Source: Gavia stellata
Lineage: Eukaryota > Chordata > Aves > Gaviiformes > Gaviidae
NCBI RefSeq assembly: GCF_030936135.1
Contig: NC_082598.1
Span: 8,560,687 to 8,624,686, forward strand
DNA length: 64,000 nucleotides
Direction: 5' to 3'
The first letter of the stretch is position 1, and each line of letters opens with the position of its first letter. The notes beneath the pieces are model-generated. The model was given only the letters and a program-made list of their open reading frames with translations, was not told the origin of the DNA and did no database searches. The translations under genes and the position numbers were made by a program. This document shows positions 54,801 to 64,000 of the stretch, piece by piece.

Positions 54801-57800
54801 TAATTCACCCTTAATGAAAAAGCTTTGATCCAATTCTCATTTCAGTGGAGAGGAAATTACAGTCTGACAATTGCATTTCCATTGTCAATCTTAAGGGTAA
54901 AAAGTAAAACACTTCACCTTAAACTAAGAGACAGGAATAGCCTTATCTAAATTAAATATACAATCTCTTAAGGGTCCCCAGAATGACCATTGCCCAAATC
55001 AGGCTTTATTAGTATCTTACATTTTCTTAAGTATGTAGCAAAATGTTTTCTTATTTTTTAAAGTACAAAAGCCATTAATAAAATCTTTCCTATCCAAAAA
55101 TCATCTTTTGCAGACTGACAGTTTTTGAAATCAGTTTATTGGTGACTGACTGCTACTCAGAAACAATTTAAATGCCATGCTTAAAACAAGGTTTGTGTGT
55201 AAAGGGCTTCAAAATCTATGGTTACGCTTCATCAGTAGTATCTGCACAGTAAGACAAGTTTGCATGCAGAGTGTTTTCCATTTTCTTAACCAATTGTACC
55301 TAGAAAATATTACTATAAAGGCATTCTTAAAGGGTCTAGATTTCTCAAAGAACAGAGCTTGCTATCCAGTGTCCTATAAAGAAGTTATAAATAAATGGTT
55401 AAGGCTCCATTAGAGCCTAAGGGTCATTATTTATTTCCCCCATCACCACCTCAGGATGGAGAGGAAGATTGCTTTAAAAAGAGAGCAACACATTTTATGT
55501 GAACATTGGTTTTTGTGTATAGCCAAAGATAGCATTGTACATACACTTCCTTTCCAGATACAAAGTCAATTTTTAAACAAACATCCTTGGGCTACAAAGC
55601 TTTTCTTTCTTGCTGTATAGCAGCACACAGTGCTAGTGACAACTTTATATCCTTGAGCCCCAGACATAAGATACAAACACTAAGCTATGGTAATATTCCC
55701 CTGGTGTTATTGTTTTAGAGGTACGAAATAATGGAACAGATGAAAGGATGGGACAGCAATCAGGTTTTTAATATTTTTTTTTAATCAACTTCTACATATG
55801 AGACAAGCCGTTTGATTTTTACTTTACATTTGCATCTGTAGATGCATTTATGACTTCCTTTTAAAGCAGGCTACTTTAAGTAAACAGCAGAACCCCAAGT
55901 TTGAATGTCTATAGAATTTGCAGTTAATTAGCCCTATTCAAACCATCTGAAGTCTGCAACTTGACAGCAGGAGCAGCAATCACTTTTACTAGTTTGCCTT
56001 CCATAAGTAGTTGCCAGTTATATAGTATACATATTTAAAAAGCTGTATCAACCATTTACTGTAAACAGCTACTAAGGTATCATATAGAACACAAGAGCAC
56101 ATTAAGATAACATAATAGTTACATTTCAGCTGTCCCTGAAGGAGAAACAAAGAGAATTAAAAGATACAGTTTTTCAGCAAATTCCTCCCTCTCCAGTTTT
56201 CCCCAAATGAAATGCAATACCAACCTATTCAACTATCAGACAATAGCTATGATTTGGTTTTTGGAATAGTTATGATATGTTTTTGGAACAGAATTCCATG
56301 TCAAAAAGTCTTAAAGCTAATGTATCTTGAATCCCATGGAAAAGGGCAGTAAGAATGACTTAATCGTAACATAATAATTAGGGATGTTTAAAAGACTATT
56401 CACACAGGCTGAGGTCTTGGATGCTTAGAAGGAACAGATCCTCGAGGACAATCCCATGTGGCAATTATTAGACTGATATTTAGTTTTTACAAATAGTTTT
56501 CAGCCAAATACATCTTTAAGCAGTTCCTTTTCATGAATGCCTGAGTTAATTACCTGCACTTCAACCACCTTAAAGCCTTGTCCATCAGGTAGAGACTAAA
56601 CTACTACATCTGACAGCTGCAAAGCACTGAAAGCATTTTTGAAGAGGGGCATGGAAAAAGTGGGGTTACATACACACAGACTATCTGTACTACAGAGAAT
56701 GACTGCAGTGTTCTCTAACGCAGACAGCAACCCCATCCTTAGAGCTATTTCTGATCAGCTTCTAGTGAAGTCAGTGCTCAGTTCTATGAGAAAGTAGACA
56801 TATTACAACTACAACTTCTTCTCTTAAGTGATCATTTATACAGAATCCTGTTAAGTTACAAAAAACTTTAATTCATTGGAGATTGAGACCAAAAACCCTA
56901 AGAATGTCACACGTGACATCATATGCAGAAAAGGGACAGTAAGCTACACCATTTCCAGTAAAAGCTCAGGGCACTGAAATAAGGGGTGACAAAGGAGGGA
57001 ATAAGTAAAGAATCTCCTTTATGATATATACTTGGCTTTCTATAACTGAAACTAAAAATACTTGGAAACACTATCTGGTAGTGTATTTTAATGATGTTTG
57101 GAAGTCCAAACTTGAGTAGACTCTATCAGGCTGTAAATTGTTTATAGGAGGGAGGATCTTTTTATCTATACAGCACATGGCAGAAGTCCCACTAGATATT
57201 ACTGTAACAGGGCGCTGAACCAGTTTATCAGCTCTCCTGGGTTGGCTACGCTCCACCCTCCCCCATTCATTCCCTTTGTGCTGTGTTCTACCTGAAGCTT
57301 CCCGAATGAAGCGTTTTTGGGGTTTTTTTTAATGATTATACTCAAGAAGAGACTGCGATTGCCAAGAACCTTGACAGGGAAGTCTGCTATCCTCTGTGTG
57401 AAGGAAATCTTCCTTAGAATAAGGCCAAATTATTCAACAAGGTCATTTTCCTGAAGAGGAAACTCAAGAGGTCATGCATGCCCATCTTGCAACTGCTGTT
57501 TTTTGAATAGATGTTAAAAACCCACCAAGATCTGATGCCTCTTCAGAACTTTACATGGGAAAAAAAAGCACATTAAGACAGAGACACATAAAACAATGAA
57601 ACTACAAGCTTCACCTAGGATTGGAATTGTTTGCTTCATGCAAGAAAGTGGGTCTATGAAAGTGGGTCTATTTTGAAATACTTGTTCAAAAGTAGAACTT
57701 TTCTGTATTTGGAGAGACTATGCTCAAAAGGAAATGAATTGCATGGTATGACATTTAGGACAGTGCTGCAAGTTTCAGTTGGCTTACTGAGCCTTAGCAG

Positions 57801-60800
57801 CTGTTCTTTCCTTAAAATATTCAATTAAAGACACCTAGTCATGAACTGAGTAAATGGAAGAGGCACACAAGTGAGACTGGCAATGAATTATAATTTACAT
57901 CACTAATTTAAGAAGTGTTCTTTGCCAGCAAAAACTCAACTGTAACAAAAATAATTCTGGCTATTCTTCTATGTACACTCCAGTCTACTACGTTAAGAAC
58001 TTCGCAGTCTGTGCTATCCTTCCCACTATTTTCAGAATGACTTCTTCATTTCCTTCTTGATACCGCACCTTGAAGTCTTACATCTCACACACTGTTACTT
58101 CACAAACCAATACTAGCTTCTACATGAATACCAAAGAAGTACAAGCTTAGCCAGAACATACAGAAAAACTTTCAAGACCCTTGAGATTCAAGAGATCTAT
58201 GTTCAAGGAAATAGAGACCAACTATTTGATGTAACAATGCTGTCAACTCATGAAGGCCGTAACATCCTCGCAGAACATCACTGTTGTGAGGTAGAGTCAA
58301 CCAACCAGGGATACTATTCTACCTTGTGAGCTACAGTGCCCACTTGAGACAAAAGCTTGGGTCAACCTTCCTGTTTCTCCAGCAGGAAACCCAATCATTT
58401 GGGGTTTCTTTGAAGGCAGGTACAGCACAAGACTGTACAACATAACTGAGCATGCACTGGCCAAATGAACTACAGCAGCTTGGAAAATTAGCATATTGTT
58501 TAACCAAGCAGTAAAAGAAGCTACAGGTATTATTTTACAACATACTCAGGCAACAGGTAAGAGAGGTACTTGGTCATCATACAGCGTACACAAATGAAAA
58601 AGCATACCGTGTCCTATACACGTTGTCTTTACACCCGGCTTGGCTAGCTGGAAGGTAAATAGCTTTGAAAGAGCTATTCTTTCTTTTATAGCCCTCATTT
58701 ATGAGCTGTATTACAGAATAGCTTTTCCCCAGTTACTTTATCTACTTGTGCCAAGATGACCACAGTGCAGGTGCACTGTGAAAGGCACCATGAAACTGAT
58801 AAGGGTTAACATTAACCCAGGCAAGAAAGTTTAGTCTTAATCCCTGATCAGCTTACAAGATGATTCACCACATGGTCCCACAGAACTTTGTGACAGCACA
58901 AGTAATGAAAGGTGCAGGCAAGACCATTTAAGAATTGCTCTAAATTGCTGTTGCTATTAGAAGAAACTACAGCATTAACCTGAACTCCTTGCCAAAAAGT
59001 TTAAGCGTGCTAGAGCAAGACCCCCACTAGCTGTTTTTTCCCTTAAAATTTAGCAGGTGTCTTTACTAGGCGAAAAAGTGTACTTTTTATCATCTTAGGT
59101 TCATGTTGTATTCAAGAAGCCATCATTTGCTCCCGTGAATCCTTTTTAGGATTGCACACTTATTCACACTTGGTTCTCTATTTCCACACCTCATTTTCAT
59201 GATTTCTAAACTTTTTCAGGCTGCTGTTGTGTACAAACAGAACCATTTTCTGCAGTAACTAAAGCATTTACAAAACCAATTACTTGACAGATTAAAGGAG
59301 GAGAGGAGCAGGAGAAGAGTGAGGGCAAAACCACTGATGAGACATCATCTGCCATTTTCCACTCCACTCATTCTTTTTCATGCTTTATTGAAAGTACAGA
59401 TCAGAACAGGAATAAAAACCACCAGCCTACAACATATTACAACATGCCAACACACTCCTGCATAGACTCTACACAGTGTAAGAGCAGTAATAAATCCTTC
59501 TCCGCCTTTACAAGTCTCTGGTCCAAAACCTACAGTGACGATCAGTAAAAGGGCAGCTCAGTTTCCAAATATATGCAAACTTTAGTGCCTCAAAAACCAG
59601 AAATTACAAGATGCCACTCCAGGTTTAGAGGCAAGCACTGCTACTGGTTACAAGTCATCATTGGCTCAAACCTAGGCCCAGAGTTTAGCTGTAAGTGATG
59701 AGTTCACCAGTTCAAGAATACAGCAGATTCTCCTACAAAATGCGTATCCCAAGTGCTTCATCAAGCTAGCTGAAACACATGCAAGTTGAGTAAGCACTTC
59801 TATTTTAAGAGAGTTAACATCATTCCAAGACCTTCTATCTCCCTTTCAAGAATAGCACATATTTAAGGTAAAGATAGTAAAAACAAGTAAATCATTAGAG
59901 GAACTCTAAATGGACCTGTTACAGTTTTAAAAATAAAACCACTTGATTGATGTCTACTATTAGACATCCTTACTGGACAAAGTATTTATTGTACAAAGGG
60001 TCAAGCACTGCACACATGAGAATCACAGGTGCTTGTGCACAAACTCCACTGCATTCAGCATATGCTTCACCTGGTTTGGGCTTGTGAAATAAGGAAGCAG
60101 TTCAGCTACTCAAGTACAAGTTACAACAGAGGCAGAATCTTACTGTAAAAGTAACTGAACATGCTTCAGGTTCAATGCTTGCATTATATGTTTAAAAAAA
60201 ATAACAGAACTAGAGTTGAACAATACTTCAACCTTTAGTCAAATTAATCTTTTTTTGGTGTCCCATTGGTACCCTGAAGCTTGACCTACAGAAGGGGGCC
60301 ATTCCAATTAAAAATCAGTGAAACAAGGCAAGTGCATTACATGAAGAACATGGTCTCAGGGTTCTCAAGTGGGCACCCAAAATTCATGGGAAACTATTTT
60401 GCATTACTCACTCTGGAGTAGATAATATCTCATTTTACAAGTGAGACGTGAAGAGAATAGATTCCTTAGTGTCTGAATAGCATGCTTGAACCACACCATG
60501 GACCCACAGATTAAACGAGCAGAAAATAACCCAGTAAAAATTACAAAATATTTCAGAGCACCAGGCATCTGACACACTGATAAAGCAAGGATCTACTAGC
60601 ATCACAACAGCCTGGTAGTCAGTAACCTGACTTTCAGTTCAACTGTATTTACTTGATGACCTGTCCTCCTTCTGCCCCGTGCTGATAGTTACCTATATGG
60701 TGGTCACTGATTTTTGGAAGTAAGCACCATTGTCAGATATCAAGCACTTGGCTATATGAAGTGAAGAAAACTTCACCACATACCGGTAACTTCTGGTTTT

Positions 60801-61209
60801 TGTTAGGCAAGAAGGACTCCTGAGAAGTTTTGATAATTCTTTTCAGTCATTAGAACACTTTGTTTTGTTAAGGCTTTTCACCAATTATTTAAAATGAAGC
60901 TGTATGTTAAAAAGATCATTAAAATAAGAAAGCATCACTTCAAGAAGGACTATACATTGAAGTTTCACTTTTTCCCCCCCTTACAACTCTCATCCACCTT
61001 GCAAACCAGTCCTAACTTGAATAGCTGAGTCCTGTCTGATCTACGTTCTTGAATTTGTTAAGTAATTTTGAGTTACTTCTATTCTACTTTGCATGTCACA
61101 TTTATTACATGTTATTTTGGTAGATCCTTACCAGATTAATATTGTATGTTTTACATGTCAGATCATCCAAGCTCTGGTTCTGCAGCTTTTCTGTTATTAG
61201 TGTTACCAT
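12494..61209 (-). CDS. FAM53A: FAM53A (dorsal neural-tube nuclear protein), complete coding region in four exons
   Basis: Joined coding segments on the minus strand are 61132-61209, 54462-54516, 51388-52187 and 12494-12817. They total 1257 nt, giving 418 residues plus stop; mammalian FAM53A is about 400 residues. Introns are GT-AG and phases agree (0, 1, 0). Visible motifs are an N-terminus beginning [20 protein letters not shown], an ESPWK motif (46-50), [13 protein letters not shown] (115-127) with a mode-1-like 14-3-3 site RSLSEP (122-127), [12 protein letters not shown] (142-153), a serine-rich [15 protein letters not shown] block (204-218), a basic [12 protein letters not shown] cluster (285-296, probable nuclear localisation signal), [10 protein letters not shown] (301-310), and the C-terminus [11 protein letters not shown] chose FAM53A over FAM53B or FAM53C because the N-terminal and C-terminal blocks match what I recall of FAM53A. 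Known for the family: nuclear location, 14-3-3 binding, and a role for FAM53B in beta-catenin nuclear import. A direct function for FAM53A is poorly defined. The first exon(s) and promoter are outside the window. Confidence 0.95.
14192..14688 (+). mobile_element. CR1 LINE, 5'-truncated copy with the C-terminal part of ORF2 still open
   Basis: The plus strand reads as the avian CR1 3' end from [20 protein letters not shown] (14192-14251) through [11 protein letters not shown] and [18 protein letters not shown] to a stop after ALRDMV at 14605, then the usual 3' UTR and a single tail motif ctgtgattcat near 14688. About 500 nt remain of a full-length element of several kb. The reading frame is open for the full coding remainder, so the copy is relatively young, yet it lacks the reverse-transcriptase catalytic core and endonuclease and cannot move by itself. 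It lies in the FAM53A last intron, antisense to the gene, 1.4 kb upstream of the last exon in transcription order. Confidence 0.95.
20739..20753. repeat. Short (AT)n run
   Basis: About seven and a half AT units within the FAM53A last intron; a minor simple repeat. Confidence 0.85.
34049..34079. repeat. Perfect 12-bp inverted repeat with 7-nt loop
   Basis: TTCTGCTGTGCA at 34049-34060 is followed by the loop aagaata and then by its exact reverse complement TGCACAGCAGAA at 34068-34079. Transcribed with FAM53A, it would form a short hairpin in the intron. The stem is too short for a typical microRNA precursor. Confidence 0.85.
41122..41146. repeat. (CA)n microsatellite
   Basis: Twelve CA dinucleotides plus one base, followed by a short C run, in the FAM53A last intron. 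Likely length-polymorphic. Confidence 0.95.
51388..52187 (-). CDS. FAM53A: FAM53A main coding exon (residues 45-311)
   Basis: The 800-nt exon is bounded by acceptor TTGTTTTCAG|AAGAG and donor ACACGG|GTGAGA. Its first two bases complete the codon of residue 45. It encodes most of the protein: ESPWK (46-50), a serine- and glycine-rich stretch, [13 protein letters not shown] (115-127), [22 protein letters not shown] (132-153), an 11-residue tandem duplication (152-173), [15 protein letters not shown] (204-218), RRRLSLSQE (236-244), RCRSQPC (274-280), a basic cluster (285-296) and [11 protein letters not shown] (301-311). Several RxxS and RSxSxP patterns are candidate basophilic kinase and 14-3-3 sites. 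A frame of 293 codons is open across the exon into the flanking introns. An ATG reading MFS just upstream of residue 45 is intronic and not the start. Confidence 0.95.
51802..51867 (-). repeat. FAM53A: 11-residue tandem duplication inside FAM53A
   Basis: Residues 152-162 ([11 protein letters not shown]) are followed directly by residues 163-173 ([11 protein letters not shown]), with a third partial start RSTS at 174-177. The unit is 33 nt, so the duplication keeps the frame. Ten of eleven residues are identical. The mammalian sequence, as I remember it, has only one RRCxSGGSAT unit at this point. Each copy keeps an RxxS-type serine, so the duplication adds a candidate phosphosite. Confidence 0.85.
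52188..54461 (-). other. FAM53A: FAM53A intron between coding exons 2 and 3 (2,274 nt)
   Basis: The intron is bounded by GTAAGT at 54461 and TTTTCAG at 52188. It is AT-rich and contains an ancient LINE-type tail near 53570-53685. Otherwise no gene or RNA is recognised. Confidence 0.88.
53570..53685 (+). mobile_element. Ancient L3/L2-like LINE tail (or a SINE sharing it)
   Basis: The plus strand contains gtaagctcttcaaggcaggg followed after a spacer by acacaatgggatccaga and ctcctagcatctactgta. This order matches the 3' tail of old amniote LINEs of the L2/L3/CR1-like group (form: GTAAGCTCTT..GGCAGGGAC, CACAATGGGGTCCTG, CTCCTAGGCGCTAC). Considerable decay indicates an old insertion that predates birds. 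Exact family and limits cannot be set by eye. Confidence 0.55.
54462..54516 (-). CDS. FAM53A: FAM53A coding exon 2 (residues 27-44 plus one base)
   Basis: This short 55-nt exon encodes [18 protein letters not shown] and the first base of the codon for residue 45. The acceptor is TTGATTTCAG|TAC and the donor is AACG|GTAAGT, both close to consensus. It enters in phase 0 and leaves in phase 1, which matches the 800-nt exon that follows. The LNKSG and LFP(F/L)E pattern corresponds to the equivalent region of mammalian FAM53A. It is too short to appear as a stand-alone reading frame and was found by searching for the expected peptide. Confidence 0.92.
56244..56288. repeat. Imperfect tandem duplication of a 22-23-nt unit
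   Basis: The unit starting tagctatgatttgg and ending gtttttggaa is followed directly by a second copy starting tagttatgatat with the same end. Two differences and one indel separate them. It lies in an intron. Confidence 0.75.
57644..57671. repeat. Perfect 14-nt tandem duplication
   Basis: The unit gaaagtgggtctat occurs twice in direct succession in an intron. Exact identity suggests a recent slippage event or an assembly artefact. Confidence 0.85.
58761..58780. repeat. Palindrome centred on a CAGGTG E-box
   Basis: CACAGTGCA, two bases GG, then the exact reverse complement TGCACTGTG. The centre contains CAGGTG (58768-58773), a binding core typical of ZEB and Snail factors. Intronic; function unknown. 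Confidence 0.7.
61132..61209 (-). CDS. FAM53A: FAM53A coding exon 1 (start codon, residues 1-26)
   Basis: The ATG is the complement of 61207-61209, in an ACCATGG context with A at -3 and G at +4. The exon encodes [20 protein letters not shown] followed by TYNINL. The first 20 residues match the conserved FAM53A N-terminus; the last six differ from my memory of the human exon, as expected next to a splice junction. The donor is CTG|GTAAGG, with the intron starting at the complement of 61131. Seventy-eight coding bases end in phase 0, which joins correctly to the next exon at residue 27 (Y). The same exon probably extends 5' as untranslated sequence to 61378. Confidence 0.92.
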
Positions 61210-61378
61210 GGTAGTTGTTCCTTTTCCACTGCTCACACGGAAGTGTTGGAGGCTCTTCGGTCTCTTGTTTCAATACTCATGAGCCATTTCTGTTTTGGCT
61301 TAAAGTCTTGAGATTTATGCTTCCATCTTATTGCCAAAGTTTATTTCCAAATGCTGTCAGTGTATCATGTCTGATTTT
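61210..61378 (-). other. FAM53A: Probable FAM53A 5' UTR segment of the start-codon exon, with four upstream ORFs
   Basis: Reading the minus strand upstream of the start codon, the best 3' splice site is a long pyrimidine tract (CTTTTTCCTTTTTCTGCCCC at the complement of about 61389-61408) ending in TTTTACAG at 61379-61386, so the exon would begin at 61378. The resulting 169-nt leader contains four ATG-initiated short ORFs that stop before the main start: 61357-61368 (3 codons), 61315-61326 (3 codons), 61270-61287 (5 codons) and 61233-61280 (15 codons, overlapping the previous one). The exon boundary is inferred from splice-site quality only; a weaker AG nearer the ATG (near 61230) is possible. 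Confidence 0.6.
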
Positions 61379-64000
61379 CTGTAAAATTGGGGCAGAAAAA
61401 GGAAAAAGTCAGAAAAAATTCTAGTGTACATCATAATTAGTGTTGTAATAAGAGGACTTGTGTTTGGAACATTCATTACTGCAAGTATACCGCTCTGACC
61501 AATGCTATTGCCTGACATTTCAGATTACATGTCTATTCACGAAAGAATACTCCTATTGAGATTTCATCCATTACAACTTCAGAAGGGAGATGAGACCCAT
61601 ACATAGTAAAGATCAGGGTATTATTTGGCTGTTTCCTACTATTAAACTGATACTACCTAGGATTTTTAACCAAGGCAGAAGGAAAGACTTAAGCCTTCCC
61701 TCATTTACCCTACTACTGAAGTCTTAGCCAGGTATACTGGAACAGCGTGTGAAACATACAGAACAGTATGGTAGGTATCTGCATGTTTAATACTATTTGC
61801 CATTTTAAGACATTCTACCATGTTGTTTCATTGCTAAACCCTTCTTAAAAAGAAGAGTGGAGCAGTGGGTAGCTCAAATGCTATATCCACTTTCCAAACC
61901 CTCAGCTACTTTTAATATATTCCCTGCGGTTTTTTCTTTTTTGAGGGTTATGTAATTGCTACCTGTCAGCAAACACCAGATCTTAAACTTGTAAGCAGGA
62001 CAGATTACCATACATGTAAAAGCATCACTGACAAAAGCTTAGCTATCTTTATTCTGTGAGCAGTCATCTAAATCAAAAGCACTGGGTTCACCAGCTGCCT
62101 CTTTTTATTCTAAACATCCTTTACATGATTTCTTCCCCTCTCTCTCTTCCCTCAGCATCAGTAACCCTTAACTGCTACAGCATCATTCCTCACCATCTTC
62201 CAAAAGTCCTTATTAGACAGTTATTTTTACCACAGCAAATGGACCTCTGTACTTTTCTCAACTCCACCTCATTTGTCCAGTTCTCAAGAAGAACCAGAAC
62301 AAAACCACAGGACTTCAGCTTCTTCATTTTCCTTCTTCTATCATCAAGTCTTTCAGGCCCACCACAGCTCTCAAATATGCTCCCAGTTTTCAAAACCAAG
62401 TCTACGTTAGTATTAATTGTAATTTCTTCACCGTACCATCAGTGAACTCCTCTTCCCCATAACTTTGCCTTACTGGGTTAACAGAAACACCTTTCCTCAA
62501 CTCATGCCCATGATCCATTAGTGACATGCATTAACCATCCTTGTTTATGACTTAAGTTGGTCGAGCATATTCAGTGACTGCTTATGGAAGTAAAAAAAAA
62601 GGAAGACACCCACACACAGGCATTTCCAAATTTAAACAAAGCAACATGACCCTTGGGGAAGCAACACTGCTGCTGCTAGGACCAGAAGTTTACTTCCATT
62701 TGCTAGGTTTCAAAGTCTACTGTAAAAAAATAATTGGAAATAATAATTTTAAATAAATTGTTTCCATAAAACTATTGCCTCTTTTCCACACTGCTACTTA
62801 TCAGCTATTTAAATAACTAGTAGTAGCAAGAAAAAAGCCACTTGAGTCCATAACTCAAGTTAAACCCACATGAAACTAAGATACTAATAGTATTAATGGT
62901 AATGTAAGATTATCTTTTAAGCCTGTTGCCTTTGAGTACATCCTCAAATATTATTTTCATATACTAACCATACACTATTTTACCTTCACAGAAGTCTGCT
63001 ATGTAACAGCCTCCCTTAGCCTGAGAGCTGTCTCACAATCACAGTTTCTGCCTATCTTTCAGCCTCATTCTCACATCTACTTTTATTCGCTGTAAGATAG
63101 GATGCTTACAACTGCTCCTCAACCATAAATAATGCTACCCAGATATCTGGAGATTCCACTGGTCTGTTTTTACTGAATGTGTCCTATCCTTCAGGAAAGC
63201 ACCCAACAACTAGAAATATTTACCACATCTTGTTCTGAAACTACATTAAGTCAAATATCAAAACCACTCAAGTTCATACACTCACTGGTAAAAGTTGCAT
63301 ATACCCTTTACAGTGTAGGGATCTGCCAAAGCAAAGTGCAGTTCATGAAACGCTACGCAAGTTGAAGGGCAAGCGTGTGAACGGAGCCTTATTTAGAGTA
63401 GCATGATCAAACATTGTAATGTCCCTTTTAAACTTGGTGAAGTTTAAACTAGATCTAGAAATCCACAATACAAGTCAAAAGAAAGGCTGACTGGGGACAG
63501 AAATCGTCCATACACAGACTGAAAAATACACTGAAGCTGAGGAGCTTAGTAACTGGCACAAAGACTTTCAGATTCATTTTAAGGATTAAGAGTTCCACAA
63601 CTAAGAGGCTACTATTAAGAACCAGCTGAAAAGTTCAGCAGGTGTTTAATTGCTTTTCTGTTTGGAAGGGCCATATACAGATGTGTGGGTTTTTCGTCCA
63701 GGAAAAAAGCAAATCCAATAAAACTACCAAAGACAGGAACAAGGTTTTGATCTGTAATCAGTTAACTACAATGTAGTTATATTTTGCTCAGTTCTTCTAG
63801 TCTTCAAATGTTTCACTGAAATGTTAAGTCAGCATAATACAAGCTAGAATAAGGACAGAATAGACAGAAGGATATTAGTCTTTAGTTAATGAACCAATAT
63901 TTTCAGAAAGGATAAAGGGGAGGCAAATGAAGTCACAGAAGCATGGCACCTTCAGAATCAAGCTGAATTGTACAGTTACCCACGTTCTTAAATCCTACCA
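61379..64000 (-). other. Sequence upstream of the FAM53A start-codon exon, probably 5' intron
   Basis: AT-rich DNA without a CpG-island-like segment, so the promoter is unlikely to be here. It is inferred to be intron between a non-coding first exon beyond 64000 and the exon at 61132-61378. A 129-codon plus-strand frame at 62056-62445 lies in a pyrimidine-rich stretch and shows no domain, so it is not called a gene. Confidence 0.5.

Larger units (their letters stand above)
54517..61131 (-). other. FAM53A: FAM53A intron between coding exons 1 and 2 (6,615 nt)
   Basis: The intron is bounded by GTAAGG at 61131 and TGATTTCAG at 54517. It is AT-rich. It contains two small tandem duplications (56244-56288 and 57644-57671) and a short palindrome around a CAGGTG E-box (58761-58780). 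No mobile element, RNA gene or plausible coding exon was recognised. Confidence 0.85.

Noticed and set aside
62056..62445. 129-codon plus-strand open frame with hydrophobic runs
   Set aside because: The hydrophobic and serine-rich text comes from a pyrimidine-rich stretch; no domain, and it lies upstream of FAM53A on the opposite strand without gene context.
1..64000. CRISPR arrays, operons, phage genes, endogenous retroviral genes, tRNA or rRNA genes
   Set aside because: None was seen on either strand; the window is ordinary vertebrate intron and intergenic sequence apart from the features listed.

Overview
The window is vertebrate nuclear DNA, almost certainly from a bird. Two clear CR1 LINE copies of avian type are present, one carrying the bird-typical tail of ATTCTATG-like octamers. 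Recognisable repeat density is low, no mammalian SINEs are seen, and the single protein gene has large AT-rich introns. Nothing bacterial, viral or operon-like was found. The species cannot be named from the sequence.

The window is dominated by one gene on the minus strand, FAM53A (also called dorsal neural-tube nuclear protein). All four coding exons can be placed by hand with consensus splice sites and matching phases: 61132-61209 (start codon), 54462-54516, 51388-52187 and 12494-12817 (stop codon). Joined, they give 1257 nt, that is 418 residues plus stop, close to the mammalian length of about 400. The start lies in a strong ACCATGG context. It is preceded by about 169 nt of probable 5' UTR in the same exon, which holds four short upstream ORFs. 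Earlier non-coding exons and the promoter must lie beyond 64000. The 3' UTR runs left from 12493 to a likely poly(A) site near 11625-11638.

Layout. 1-11.6 kb: intergenic DNA downstream of FAM53A, GC-richer in the first 5 kb, with one CR1 tail (3714-3962) and one very old CR1 reverse-transcriptase relic (about 8900-9360). 11.6-12.8 kb: 3' UTR and last coding exon. 12.8-51.4 kb: a 38.6-kb last intron with one obvious CR1 copy (14192-14688), a CA microsatellite and a perfect hairpin. 51.4-54.5 kb: the main 800-nt coding exon, a 2.3-kb intron with an ancient L3-like LINE tail, and a 55-nt exon. 54.5-61.1 kb: another intron. 61.1-61.4 kb: start-codon exon. 61.4-64 kb: upstream intron sequence.

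FAM53 proteins are nuclear, serine-rich and largely disordered; relatives bind 14-3-3 proteins, and FAM53B has been linked to nuclear accumulation of beta-catenin. The motifs seen here (an RSLSEP 14-3-3 site and a basic cluster before the conserved RPSLDF block) fit that picture. No undescribed multi-gene system was found. The points most worth a second look are the upstream-ORF cluster, an 11-residue tandem duplication inside the FAM53A protein, and several candidate conserved non-coding blocks.
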